Both the position numbers and the translations under genes were made by a program. The notes beneath the pieces are model-generated. The model made no database searches. It worked only from the letters and a program-made list of their open reading frames with translations, and had not been told where the DNA came from. This document shows positions 27,541 through 36,389 of a stretch of DNA of 64,000 bases, piece after piece. The stretch is taken from NCBI RefSeq assembly GCF_003259615.1, contig NZ_QLLR01000018.1:1-64000 (forward strand). The letters run 5' to 3'. Position 1 is the stretch's first letter. Every line of letters starts with the position of its first letter. The stretch comes from Pedobacter cryoconitis (GTDB lineage: Bacteria > Bacteroidota > Bacteroidia > Sphingobacteriales > Sphingobacteriaceae).

Positions 27541-28803
27541 ATGGACTTTGCCACTGCTACTTTTAAAAATTTCGAGAACATTGAAGGCCACGATATATAT
27601 GCCAGGGCTACTGTTTTCGGCAATTTTCTGCAATATATGAAGGATAACGGCCACATGAATTACCGTCTTCAGAATTTCTCAGGCTGCGGGCCGGAAATGT
27701 GTGTAAAAACTTCAATACATCAGAATGGCTTTGATTACGTGAGCTTTGTTTCCAATGATTACCTGGGTTTTACGCAACATCCAAAAGTAAAAGCTGCTGC
27801 TATACAGGGCATAACAGACTTCGGTACGGGTGCAGGTGCGTCACCTTTAATTGGCGGGCATTTTTCTTACCATGAGATTTTAGAAGAGAAAATTGCAGCT
27901 TTTTTTAAGCGGGGTAAGGATTCATCAGTTATTTATACTACAGGTTATACAGCTAATAGTGCTACTTTAATGAGCCTTTTACAGAAAGAGGATTTAGCGA
28001 TAGTGGATATGGCTGTGCATGCGAGTATTTATGAGGGCTGCATTTTAACAAATACAAAAACATTTCTTCATAACCATATGGAGTCTCTGGAACGAATTTT
28101 AAAAGCCGCCAGAACGCAATACAGAACTAAACTGGTCATTGTTGATGGTGTTTATTCTCAGGATGGTGACATTGCACCTTTAAGGGAAATAATCAGCCTG
28201 GCGAGACAGTATGGGGCCTATGTAATGGTTGATGATGCACATGGCACCGGAGTATTGGGCGCGACCGGAAGAGGTGCTTTGGAACAGCTTGATCTGCTGC
28301 ATGAGGTAGACCTTATTTCAGGAACTTTCAGTAAAACTTTTGCGAATATCGGAGGGTATGTGATTGCAAATCCCGACCTGATCAACTTTCTTAAGTTCCA
28401 GTCCAGACAACAGATCTTCTCAGCAACCAGTACTCCTGCAGCAGCGGGCATTATTAAAGCGATTGAGTTAATTGATGAAGAGCCGCAATGGCAGTTAAAG
28501 TTATGGGAAAACATCAATTATTTTAAGAAAGGACTCCTTGATATTGGTATAGATACAGGCACTACCGGATCTGCCATAATTCCTGTGAAAATCGGAGATC
28601 CTCATAAAACTGGTGACGCTGGCAAGTTATTGCTCAAGGCTGGTATCTATACAAATCCAATATTATATCCTGCTGTAGCCAAAAAAGATGCCCGGATAAG
28701 GATGAGTTTAATGGCGACCCATACGAGGGAACAATTAGATAAAGCCCTGAGTGCGTTTGAATTTGTAAATCAAAAACTTGATATTGCAGGACAAAGTGCA
28801 TAA
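27541..28803 (+). CDS. Alpha-oxoamine synthase (PLP-dependent acyl-CoA:amino acid C-acyltransferase family)
   Basis: 420 residues, fold type I. The PLP Lys is K265 in GTFSKTFANIGG. VMVDDAHGTGVLG supplies D231/D232 and H234, and VDMAVHASIYEG supplies the ring-stacking H160; RIRMSLMATHT near the end is also family-typical. The family includes 2-amino-3-ketobutyrate ligase, AONS (BioF), ALA synthase, serine palmitoyltransferase and CqsA. By eye this one is not the known Sphingobacterium SPT and has an N-terminal extension of about 55 residues with SGCGPEMC. No ACP or biotin genes are adjacent, so the substrate pair is open; a sphingolipid-like, flexirubin-side or signal molecule is possible. A TetR gene follows within 2 bp. 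Confidence 0.88.
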   Translation: MDFATATFKNFENIEGHDIYARATVFGNFLQYMKDNGHMNYRLQNFSGCGPEMCVKTSIHQNGFDYVSFVSNDYLGFTQHPKVKAAAIQGITDFGTGAGASPLIGGHFSYHEILEEKIAAFFKRGKDSSVIYTTGYTANSATLMSLLQKEDLAIVDMAVHASIYEGCILTNTKTFLHNHMESLERILKAARTQYRTKLVIVDGVYSQDGDIAPLREIISLARQYGAYVMVDDAHGTGVLGATGRGALEQLDLLHEVDLISGTFSKTFANIGGYVIANPDLINFLKFQSRQQIFSATSTPAAAGIIKAIELIDEEPQWQLKLWENINYFKKGLLDIGIDTGTTGSAIIPVKIGDPHKTGDAGKLLLKAGIYTNPILYPAVAKKDARIRMSLMATHTREQLDKALSAFEFVNQKLDIAGQSA

Positions 28804-28804
28804 G

Positions 28805-29446
28805 ATGGTCAGAAAAGTTACCGAAGGACCGATAAGAAATAAGGAGAAAACCAGGCTGAAATTATTAAATGCTGTTGGTGAAATCATAAAAACCGAAGGC
28901 TATAAAGGTTTGGGGGTAAATAATATTGCTACTAAAGCCAAGGTTGACAAGAAGCTTATTTATCTTTATTTTGAGAATGTTGACAAGCTTGTAGAAACTT
29001 ATGTAAGGCAGAAGGATTATTGGAGTGCCTTTTCTGAGGGTATACAAGGGTTAATTGAAGCACATCAGGGCAACTTCGGCCAGGAGCTTGCCAGCCAGAT
29101 TTTAGTTGACCAGTTTAACTTTTTCCTTGATGCAGAAGAAATGCAGAAGGTCATTCTTTGGGAAATCAGTGAGAAGAATGAGTTAATGCGGGAAATTGCC
29201 GATGCCAGGGAGGTTTTAGGAAATGAACTTTTTAAGCTTACTGACCCACATTTTGGAGGGACAGACGTTGATATAAGAGCTATTCAGGCGATTTTAATTG
29301 GAGGAATTTATTACCTGGTTTTACATGCAAAGTCAAACGGCAGCACATTTTGTGGTCTTGATATTAATGAAGTACCTGATCAGCAAAGAATTATCAAAAG
29401 CCTGCGCCAGATTGTTAAATGGAGCTATACTGAAGCAAAAAAATAG
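28805..29446 (+). CDS. TetR-family transcriptional regulator
   Basis: 213 residues from the ATG at 28805, one base after the synthase stop codon; an in-frame TTG at 28778 would add nine residues and overlap the synthase, which I consider less likely. The TetR HTH is at about 18-62 (LLNAVGEIIKTEGYKGLGVN, NIATKAKVDKKLIYLYFENV). The ligand domain contains FGQELASQILVDQFNFFL and VILWEISEKNELMREIAD, like TetR proteins that respond to lipid or hydrophobic ligands, but no ligand can be named. It probably controls the synthase operon. Confidence 0.85.
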   Translation: MVRKVTEGPIRNKEKTRLKLLNAVGEIIKTEGYKGLGVNNIATKAKVDKKLIYLYFENVDKLVETYVRQKDYWSAFSEGIQGLIEAHQGNFGQELASQILVDQFNFFLDAEEMQKVILWEISEKNELMREIADAREVLGNELFKLTDPHFGGTDVDIRAIQAILIGGIYYLVLHAKSNGSTFCGLDINEVPDQQRIIKSLRQIVKWSYTEAKK

Positions 29447-29799
29447 TTAACCGAACCTCTCCTCTTCTTCTATACTTCCGCCCCACTTTTTCTCTTCCTT
29501 ACCAGTCTCTTTTGATTCATTTCAAATGATTCCTACTCCTGTTTGCTCTTTTTTATACCATCCTGATTTCCTTGTATACTAAATCAAACTATTCAGCATT
29601 GATTAATTAGCCATATATCAGATTCTATTATTCACTAATAGGTGAAATATCCTTAGGAATATCAAAAAATAGTCTTTATTCTTGCACATAAGGATTAACA
29701 AATAACTTTTAAGAATATTAATAAAACATAAAGAGAAATGTAAATACCTGAAAAATTCAAAAACTACCTACCTATTTTAAACTATTAAATTTTACAATT
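29447..29799. other. Gene-free region before the TauD-like gene
   Basis: 353 bp with no credible reading frame. The first part is unusually C/T-rich (CCTCTCCTCTTCTTC, 29456-29470 area). A -7-like TATTCTTG near 29681 resembles TAnnTTTG with one mismatch but has no matching -33 box. I see no strong hairpin. Confidence 0.4.
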
Positions 29800-30423
29800 A
29801 TGCACATTATTGATCTTCAGCATGAGGAGCTGCGACATGACCATGTCTCTGCTATTTCCACATCAGTAGCCGAGAACTTACACAAAGACAAATTTGGATG
29901 TATTGTTAAAAATACTTCTGTCAATTCACTGGATCTTTTTAAATTGATTTGTAATGAGGTGGGTTCACCAATCACAGAGCAATATTTCGAGGTATCCAGT
30001 GAGGATGACTATTTCCATGATGTTATAGCACATTTATGCCTGAATTCAGCTCATATAGATAATAAGCCAGCCGTTTTATGCAATGTCGATAAAATTCTGA
30101 CCAGACTGACTGAAATTGACATCGACATCCTGAGCACACCAATATTCGAATTTAGCTCGGGCAAAGCTGCTGTACTCACTAAAAAAGATGAGGAATACCA
30201 GCTGCGCTATAATGGGGAAACGATTAATACAACTACGCTATTACATATTGCTAAAGACATACTCAAAAAGCTTGAAGATATAATCCATGAAATGGGAGAG
30301 CAATATTATTTGAATGAGGGAGACTTTTTAGTACTTAATAACCATAGAATTGTGCATAGTAAAACCAACTTCTCAAATGACAATGGACGACAGTTTAAAA
30401 GCGTCAGATTGTATTATAAATAA
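29800..30423 (+). CDS. Short TauD/clavaminate-synthase-like protein with an altered iron site
   Basis: 207 residues, shorter than the usual 270-330 of the TauD/TfdA and clavaminate synthase-like family. The C-terminus GDFLVLNNHRIVHSKTNF followed by RQFKSVRLYYK matches the family's distal His (H186) and the 2-oxoglutarate-binding Arg (R197 region). The middle FHDVIAHLCLNS matches the strand after the metal motif. At the place of the HxD/E motif I read Y62-F63-E64 instead, so the first His appears to be lost. That would argue for a non-iron or altered catalytic role. It is followed 75 bp later by a zinc-finger gene. The alignment was made by eye and should be treated as such. Confidence 0.65.
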   Translation: MHIIDLQHEELRHDHVSAISTSVAENLHKDKFGCIVKNTSVNSLDLFKLICNEVGSPITEQYFEVSSEDDYFHDVIAHLCLNSAHIDNKPAVLCNVDKILTRLTEIDIDILSTPIFEFSSGKAAVLTKKDEEYQLRYNGETINTTTLLHIAKDILKKLEDIIHEMGEQYYLNEGDFLVLNNHRIVHSKTNFSNDNGRQFKSVRLYYK

Positions 30424-30498
30424 GGACCTGTTTAAAAGCTGGGCAAACAAACTGATTGGATATATTATTTAACTTTATATAACATAAACAACAAAACA

Positions 30499-30738
30499 AT
30501 GGATGAACAGGAAGTTTGCAGCCATATTACTGCTATCAAAAACGTCAAATTAAGTAAAGATTATGTTTGCGAAGAGTGTATTAAGCAACATACTGAATGG
30601 GTTCATTTACGGGTCTGCCAGACTTGCGGGCAAACACTTTGCTGTGATGATTCCCCGGAAAAACACATGACTAAACATTATCATAAAAGTAAACATCCGG
30701 TAATTTCATCTGCTGAACCCGGAGAACGCTGGTTATGA
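30499..30738 (+). CDS. UBP-type zinc finger protein
   Basis: 79 residues, essentially one UBP-type zinc finger. Ligand candidates are C7, H9, C24, C27, C40, C43, C48/C49, H56, H60, H62 and H66, arranged as CxH...CxxC...CxxC...C...H...H as in the family. In eukaryotes this fold binds the free C-terminus of ubiquitin; bacterial single-domain versions exist in many genomes with no proven role. There is no signal peptide. It ends with a hairpin terminator (30776-30807) and may share a transcript with the TauD-like gene. Confidence 0.85.
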   Translation: MDEQEVCSHITAIKNVKLSKDYVCEECIKQHTEWVHLRVCQTCGQTLCCDDSPEKHMTKHYHKSKHPVISSAEPGERWL

Positions 30739-30775
30739 TGTTACCCGGACGAGGTATTTGTAGAATATTAATGAG

Positions 30776-30807
30776 TTGCAGAAGGGATATTGCTATCCGT
30801 TCTGCAA
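30776..30807 (+). terminator. Hairpin terminator after the zinc finger gene
   Basis: TTGCAGAAGGGATA (30776-30789) pairs with TATCCGTTCTGCAA (30794-30807) with one mismatch and a TTGC loop, followed by TTATTTT. The remaining sequence up to 31035 shows no gene and is pyrimidine-rich; it should contain the promoter of the next SusC gene. Confidence 0.7.
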
Positions 30808-31035
30808 TTATTTTAACGCATCACAGGCGCTGCCAGCTCCTTTGTTTCTCTTGTTTATTTCCTTCTCTTTCTTCTTCAGCCAGGTAACAATTATTGTTAT
30901 TAACAAAGCGGCTTTTCTTATCTGATCATTTTTCTTTTTGGTTTATATAAAGATAAAATCATGGCATATCAGCAGGATTTATTATCTTATTTTCCGATAT
31001 ATATTAACCTAATAATTAACCAAAATCAATAAGAA

Positions 31036-34000
31036 ATGAAGAAAATTATACTCTTATTTCTGATGACCGTTTTATTCTTTTCCGTGCAGGTAATGGGGCA
31101 GGAAAAAACAGTATCAGGAAAAGTAACTTCAGCAGAAGATGGACTACCACTCCCTGGAGTGACTGTCAAAATTAAAGGAACGGCTTTGGGTGTGATGACG
31201 AACACGGAAGGAAATTATTCTATCAAAGCCAGGCCGGGAGAAATTATGGTATTCTCCTTTATTGGTTCGATGAATCAGGAACAAGTGGTTGGACCAGCAG
31301 CTATACTCAACGTTAGCCTAAAACAAGATTCAAAGGGATTAATTGAAGTGGCTGTAACCGCTTTCGGGGTAAAGCAGCAGGTACGCGGGCTGGGTTATGC
31401 CACACAAAATGTAAAGGCAAAAGAAATCGTAGAATCTAATCAGCCTAATATTGTGAACGCGCTGCAGGGAAAAGTCGCGGGTGTACAAATCAATAATTCA
31501 AGCGGTGCTCCGGGCTCTTCAGCAAGTATTAATATCCGTGGCGGGTCTTCGCTAAGTGGAAATAATCAACCGCTTTTTGTAGTAGATGGTATTCCCATTG
31601 ATAACAGTACACCTGTTTCCCAGGGAGGATTAGCTGCAAGCGCAGCACCGGCTTCAAACAGGGCAATTGACATCAATCCCGAGGATATAGAAAGTATTAC
31701 GGTGTTAAAGGGGCCTGCTGCTGCCGGATTGTATGGCTTACGGGCAGCTTCGGGAGCCATTGTAATTACAACTAAAAAAGGGGTTTCCGGGGCCGGCAAG
31801 ATTACCTATTCAACTAATTTCTCTTTTGATCAGGTTAACAAGCTGCCTGAACTTCAATCTGTTTATAAACAGGGAGAACAGGGCATTTCCAATACAGTTG
31901 CTACTGGTTCATGGGGTCCGTTGTTAAATCAGGGAGAACCTGTTTACAATAATCTTGGCGATTTCTTTAAAACCGGATTCTCACAAACTCATGATGTTTC
32001 TGCAAGTGGTGGCAACGAAAAAACCACCTTTTTTGCTTCTGCTGGTTTATTAGATCAGAAAGGGATTGTAGAAAACACCAGTTACAAGCGCAAATCATTC
32101 CGGTTGAGCGGCGACAGCAGGATTTCAGATAAACTAAAAGTTGGCGGAACGATGAATTATGTAGAATCTGACCGGAAATATGTGCTACAGGGTAGTGGTA
32201 ATGGCGTGATGGGCGCTGCACTGTGGCCAACAAGTGACAACATGAGTATTTATTTAAATCCAGATGGTAGTCAGCGCACGCTTACTGGTATAGACAATCC
32301 GTATTGGAGCCGGAATTATAAACCGGTTACTGACAAAATAAACAGGATAATTGCCAATGGAAACATCGTATATGATCCATTTTCTTTTCTGAATGTAACT
32401 TATCGCTTAGGAACAGATTTCTATAATGAGAAGTTTAAAAGTATCAGGGGAGCGGGGACGACTGTTGTTGGTGAAGAAAAAGGAGCTATTTCTGAAGTCG
32501 CTTCAACCAACCAGATCACTACTTCTACCCTGCTGGTAACGGGAAAGAAAACCTTTTGGGATGATTTCAATACTAGCCTTACCCTTGGACACAATCTTGA
32601 ATCAATGGCGTATGAAGGAATAACAACAACGGGACTAGGCTTCATTGACCCTACATTCAATTCAACAAATAATACACTGCCAAACACAAGAACAAGTATC
32701 AATACGGTTACCAGAAGGAGAATAATGGGCGTTTTTGCAGATTTGAACCTGGATTACAAAAACCTGGTCTATCTGAATTTCCGTGGGCGTAATGATTGGT
32801 CATCTACGGTCAGAAAAGATGCACGTTCATTCTTTTATCCTGCAATAAGCACCTCTGTCTTGTTCTCTGAGATCTTAAAAGTAATGGGCCTTAAATCAGA
32901 CGATCAGGTCTTTTCATTTGGCAAGTTCAGGGCCTCGTGGGCAAGGGTTGGTAAAGATGCTCCTCCTTATGTGCTGGCTACTACATTAGGCACAACAACA
33001 AATAGTTTTACAATAAACCCAAGAGGTTTTATTATCAATTCGGGTGCATATTATGGAAACCCGCTGCTTCAGCCTGAGTTTACTAATTCGTTTGAAATCG
33101 GAACCGATATTAGATTTTTCAAAAGCAGGTTAGGGCTGGATGTAACTTATTACAATTCTACTTCAGATAATCAGATTCTTGGTACGCGCACAACGCCTTC
33201 CTCTGGTGCATTTCTGGCTTATCTGAACGGAGGTTCTATTAACAGCAGAGGTGTTGAAGCAATATTAAATATCCAGCCTGTTGCACGTCAAAATTTCAAA
33301 TGGTCTGTAGATCTGAATTTTGCAAAGAATAAATCAACAGTAAAATCATTGCCGGGCGAATTAGACAGAATAGAATTATCGGATGCCTGGGTTGCAGCCG
33401 GAGGTGCTAATGTAGCACAGGCTGCTGCATTTCTAAATGGTTCTTTATTCGGCATCAATGGTACGACATGGAAAACCAATAGTGAAGGGAAGTTGCTGTT
33501 AGATAATAATGGAGCTCCCCAGGTAGCACCTGCACTAAGTATAATTGGTGATAGAAACCCAGATTTTACTGCCGGGATTACCAATACTTTCACTTATAAA
33601 AACCTGTCTTTATCTTTTATGATTGATATAAGACGGGGTGGTGATATTTTTAATAACACAGAAAATGCCATGGTTTATTCAGGTACCAGTAAAAAGACGC
33701 TGGACAGAACGTCAAGGGTTTTTGACGGGATCATTGAGTCTACAGGACTGGTCAATACAAAAAGTATCAACCTTGATCAGAATTATTATCAGACTTTATA
33801 TGCCAAACAAGGATACGATTTTGTGGAAGATGGTAGCTGGTACCGCCTTCGCTATGCGACAATAAGTTATAGTTTTCCAAAAACAAGTATTAAGGGGATT
33901 GGACTATCCAATTTACAGGTTTCATTAACTGGCCGCAATTTGATCCTGATCACGAATTATTCGGGCGTTGATCCAGAAGTTTCAGGGAGCGGAGCGGGAG

Positions 34001-34086
34001 TGAGTGGCTCAGGTTCATTTGGGTTTGACAACCTGGGTATCCCGGCAACGAGAGGATTTGATTTGGGTCTGAGGTTATCATTTTAA
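31036..34086 (+). CDS. SusC/RagA-family TonB-linked outer-membrane transporter (second)
   Basis: 1016 residues: signal peptide (to VMGQ, residue 22), a carboxypeptidase-regulatory-like domain (KTVSGKVTSAEDGLPLPGVT, about 24-100), the motif VAVTAFGVKQQVRGLGYATQ in place of the usual VVVGYGTQ, a plug with INIRGGSSLSGNNQPLFVVD, and a barrel ending FDLGLRLSF. The AFGVKQQ variant belongs to a distinct SusC subgroup that pairs with SusD_like_2 lipoproteins, and indeed the next gene, 11 bp downstream, is of that type. The subgroup is often linked with peptide or unknown substrates rather than glycans. No hydrolase is adjacent. Confidence 0.93.
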   Translation: MKKIILLFLMTVLFFSVQVMGQEKTVSGKVTSAEDGLPLPGVTVKIKGTALGVMTNTEGNYSIKARPGEIMVFSFIGSMNQEQVVGPAAILNVSLKQDSKGLIEVAVTAFGVKQQVRGLGYATQNVKAKEIVESNQPNIVNALQGKVAGVQINNSSGAPGSSASINIRGGSSLSGNNQPLFVVDGIPIDNSTPVSQGGLAASAAPASNRAIDINPEDIESITVLKGPAAAGLYGLRAASGAIVITTKKGVSGAGKITYSTNFSFDQVNKLPELQSVYKQGEQGISNTVATGSWGPLLNQGEPVYNNLGDFFKTGFSQTHDVSASGGNEKTTFFASAGLLDQKGIVENTSYKRKSFRLSGDSRISDKLKVGGTMNYVESDRKYVLQGSGNGVMGAALWPTSDNMSIYLNPDGSQRTLTGIDNPYWSRNYKPVTDKINRIIANGNIVYDPFSFLNVTYRLGTDFYNEKFKSIRGAGTTVVGEEKGAISEVASTNQITTSTLLVTGKKTFWDDFNTSLTLGHNLESMAYEGITTTGLGFIDPTFNSTNNTLPNTRTSINTVTRRRIMGVFADLNLDYKNLVYLNFRGRNDWSSTVRKDARSFFYPAISTSVLFSEILKVMGLKSDDQVFSFGKFRASWARVGKDAPPYVLATTLGTTTNSFTINPRGFIINSGAYYGNPLLQPEFTNSFEIGTDIRFFKSRLGLDVTYYNSTSDNQILGTRTTPSSGAFLAYLNGGSINSRGVEAILNIQPVARQNFKWSVDLNFAKNKSTVKSLPGELDRIELSDAWVAAGGANVAQAAAFLNGSLFGINGTTWKTNSEGKLLLDNNGAPQVAPALSIIGDRNPDFTAGITNTFTYKNLSLSFMIDIRRGGDIFNNTENAMVYSGTSKKTLDRTSRVFDGIIESTGLVNTKSINLDQNYYQTLYAKQGYDFVEDGSWYRLRYATISYSFPKTSIKGIGLSNLQVSLTGRNLILITNYSGVDPEVSGSGAGVSGSGSFGFDNLGIPATRGFDLGLRLSF

Positions 34087-34097
34087 TATTATCAATC

Positions 34098-35678
34098 ATG
34101 AAAATACTACATATAAAAATTATTTCGATTTTAAGTTTTGCTGTTTTAATGCTGAATACCTCCTGCAAAAAGTATCTGGATGTAAATACAGATCCAAATA
34201 ATCCAACCTCGGTTTCTGCTGCTAACCGTCTGGTTGGTGCAATAACGACGACTAACGGGGCTTCAATGTGGCGTGGTTCCAGAGAAACTGCTGGATTAGT
34301 ACAATATGGCACCACACAGTTAAATACTGGGACCAATAGAAATGCTGAACAGTGGCGCTATACGGCATCCTATGTTTTCTGGCAAAATGCGTATGTGTAT
34401 ACGATGCCAAATTGTGTCGATTTAATTAATTTGGGTGAAGCTGAAGGCAATCCGCATTTCACAGGAGCGGGCAAAACACTGCTGGCTTTAAATTTAGGCA
34501 TGTTAACAGATCAATATGGATCAATTGTGGTCAATGATTTTTACAATGGAGCTTCAGGTATCAATCTTGTTCCTTCGTTTGATGATCAGCAAACTGCTTA
34601 TCAACGCATACAAACTTTACTGGATGAAGCTATTATTGCTTTTGACGGAACAAATAAAACGGCTGCGCTGAATTCTAAAAACGGAGATATTCTTTACCAG
34701 GGTGATGTAAGTAAATGGAAACGTTTTGCTTACGCCTTAAAAGCACGCTATCTGAATCATTTAACAAAAAAAACGGCGCTTTATAATCCGGAAAAGGTTA
34801 TAGAAGCTTGTGAAAAGGCATTTAATGCAGATGGAATGGACGCGCAGTTTGACTATATCGCAGGTGCATTACAAACTGATGAAAACCCATGGTCAAGCTG
34901 GGGTGGTTTTACCAGTACTACAGATCCAAGATACTTTACATGGAGCCAGTTTTTTGTAAATATGTTAACCAGTTTCCCGGTAACCAACAACATTTACCAG
35001 GACCCGCGCATCACCAAAATTATGCGCCCCGCAGCGTCGGACGGAATATACAGAGGCTTAAGGTCTGGAGGTGCCCTTGCTGGTGGCCAGGGCATATTGG
35101 CAGATGGGTCAAATGGGGATGCAACTAAAACTGCGGTTGCTGATTATGGAGCCTTTAGTAAGAGTGGTTATTATACAAGCACAACTTCCCCATTTCCTTT
35201 TATCACTTATTCTGAAGTGAAGTTAATAGAAGCAGAAGCCAAATTACGTTCTGGCAATACGGCTGGCGCTTTAGCAGATTATGAATCAGGTGTTAAAGCG
35301 AATATGAGAAAACTGGGAGTGAGCACGCCTGACATCAATAGTTATTGGGCGGCACAACTGAGCGATGGTCTTGCTTTACATTTTTCAAGCCTGACACAAG
35401 GACTAAGCCACATTTTCCGTCAGAAATATATAACGCAGTGTTTAAATAGTGAGACTTGGGTAGATATGCGCAGAATGGATTATAGTAAAGAGATTTATGG
35501 CCCGGGACTTAAAAAACCACTGAATATCAATACAACTATTTTCTCGCCAAATGATAGTGATCCATGGATACAGGCTATGGTTTATGAAACTAATGAGGCG
35601 ACACGAAATCCAAAGAATGTAGCGGATAATTCTGAAAAGACCCGGTTACTAACCCCTCTTTGGTGGAATCAGCCATAA
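34098..35678 (+). CDS. SusD-like_2 family nutrient-binding outer-membrane lipoprotein
   Basis: 526 residues, lipoprotein signal with lipobox LNTSC (Cys23). YLDVNTDPNNPTSVSAANRL directly after the signal is typical of the SusD-like_2 (PF12771) group, as are QYGTTQLNTGTNRNAEQW and the C-terminal YSEVKLIEAEAKLRSGNTAG. The protein should cap the SusC transporter encoded 11 bp upstream. A strong 21-bp hairpin follows at 35688. The substrate is unknown. Confidence 0.92.
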   Translation: MKILHIKIISILSFAVLMLNTSCKKYLDVNTDPNNPTSVSAANRLVGAITTTNGASMWRGSRETAGLVQYGTTQLNTGTNRNAEQWRYTASYVFWQNAYVYTMPNCVDLINLGEAEGNPHFTGAGKTLLALNLGMLTDQYGSIVVNDFYNGASGINLVPSFDDQQTAYQRIQTLLDEAIIAFDGTNKTAALNSKNGDILYQGDVSKWKRFAYALKARYLNHLTKKTALYNPEKVIEACEKAFNADGMDAQFDYIAGALQTDENPWSSWGGFTSTTDPRYFTWSQFFVNMLTSFPVTNNIYQDPRITKIMRPAASDGIYRGLRSGGALAGGQGILADGSNGDATKTAVADYGAFSKSGYYTSTTSPFPFITYSEVKLIEAEAKLRSGNTAGALADYESGVKANMRKLGVSTPDINSYWAAQLSDGLALHFSSLTQGLSHIFRQKYITQCLNSETWVDMRRMDYSKEIYGPGLKKPLNINTTIFSPNDSDPWIQAMVYETNEATRNPKNVADNSEKTRLLTPLWWNQP

Positions 35679-35687
35679 TTAATATTT

Positions 35688-35740
35688 TTTTTTATAAGTA
35701 TAAGACTCTGATAATAGTGGAGTCTTATACTTATAAAAAA
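35688..35740 (+). terminator. Long perfect hairpin terminator of the second SusC/SusD operon
   Basis: The arms 35688-35708 and 35720-35740 are perfect complements over 21 bp (core ATAAGTATAAGACTC) with an 11-base loop. The left arm starts in a T-run and the right arm ends in an A-run, so the stem includes them. Confidence 0.8.
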
Positions 35741-35840
35741 TCGTTTTATCAGTAAAAAACTACAGACAGATTTTTACACTATCCCCCTATTGATTCTATT
35801 TTTTCACAGGAGTTAGTTCCTACCTCATTATGAAATATGT

Positions 35841-35848
35841 TATATTTG
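35841..35848 (+). promoter_or_regulatory. -7 promoter element candidate of the Lrp/AsnC gene
   Basis: TATATTTG matches the Bacteroidota -7 consensus TAnnTTTG exactly and lies 50 bp before the Lrp/AsnC start. No TTTG box is found at the proper distance upstream. Confidence 0.35.
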
Positions 35849-35898
35849 ATTCATCATCTACCTGCAAATAAATTTACACTAAGCCAATAATTCTATTT

Positions 35899-36363
35899 AT
35901 GAACTCGCATCTGGATCCTACTGATTTGGGAATATTAAATCTTCTGCAGGAGAATGGGAGGTTAACCAATAAAGAACTCGCACATCAGCTGAACAGAACA
36001 TTTTCTCCGATTTTTGACCGGAGAAAAAGACTGGAAGAAATGGGGTATATTAAGAAATATGTTGCCATTCTGGACAGGGAAAAAATAACGACTTCCCTGA
36101 TTGCCTTTCCACAGATTGCACTGACCAGCCATAGTGAGGATGCTTTGGCATTATTCCAGAAGACCGTCATTGCTTATACTGAAGTTCTTGAATGTTATCA
36201 TATTACTGGAAAGTATGATTTTATGTTAAAGATTATCATTCCAGATATGCACGCTTATAATGCTTTCCTTCGTCAAAAGATTGCTCCGCTTGAAAATGTT
36301 GGTAATGTACATAGTTCATTGGTGATCTCGCAGTCAAAAGCCGAAATCGGGTTACCTTTATAA
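35899..36363 (+). CDS. Lrp/AsnC-family transcriptional regulator
   Basis: 154 residues. HTH at about 8-50 (DLGILNLLQENGRLTNKELA, then HQLNRTFSPIFDRRKRLEEM GYI) and an AsnC ligand/oligomer domain at about 65-145 with VLECYHITGKYDFMLKI. Members bind amino acids and control amino-acid uptake or breakdown. It lies after the SusC/SusD operon on the same strand but beyond its terminator, and is convergent with the next receptor. The target is unknown; control of the neighbouring SusC/SusD pair is possible if peptides are its substrate. Confidence 0.88.
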   Translation: MNSHLDPTDLGILNLLQENGRLTNKELAHQLNRTFSPIFDRRKRLEEMGYIKKYVAILDREKITTSLIAFPQIALTSHSEDALALFQKTVIAYTEVLECYHITGKYDFMLKIIIPDMHAYNAFLRQKIAPLENVGNVHSSLVISQSKAEIGLPL

Positions 36364-36389
36364 TTGGCAATTATAGTGCTGGGCTTTGC

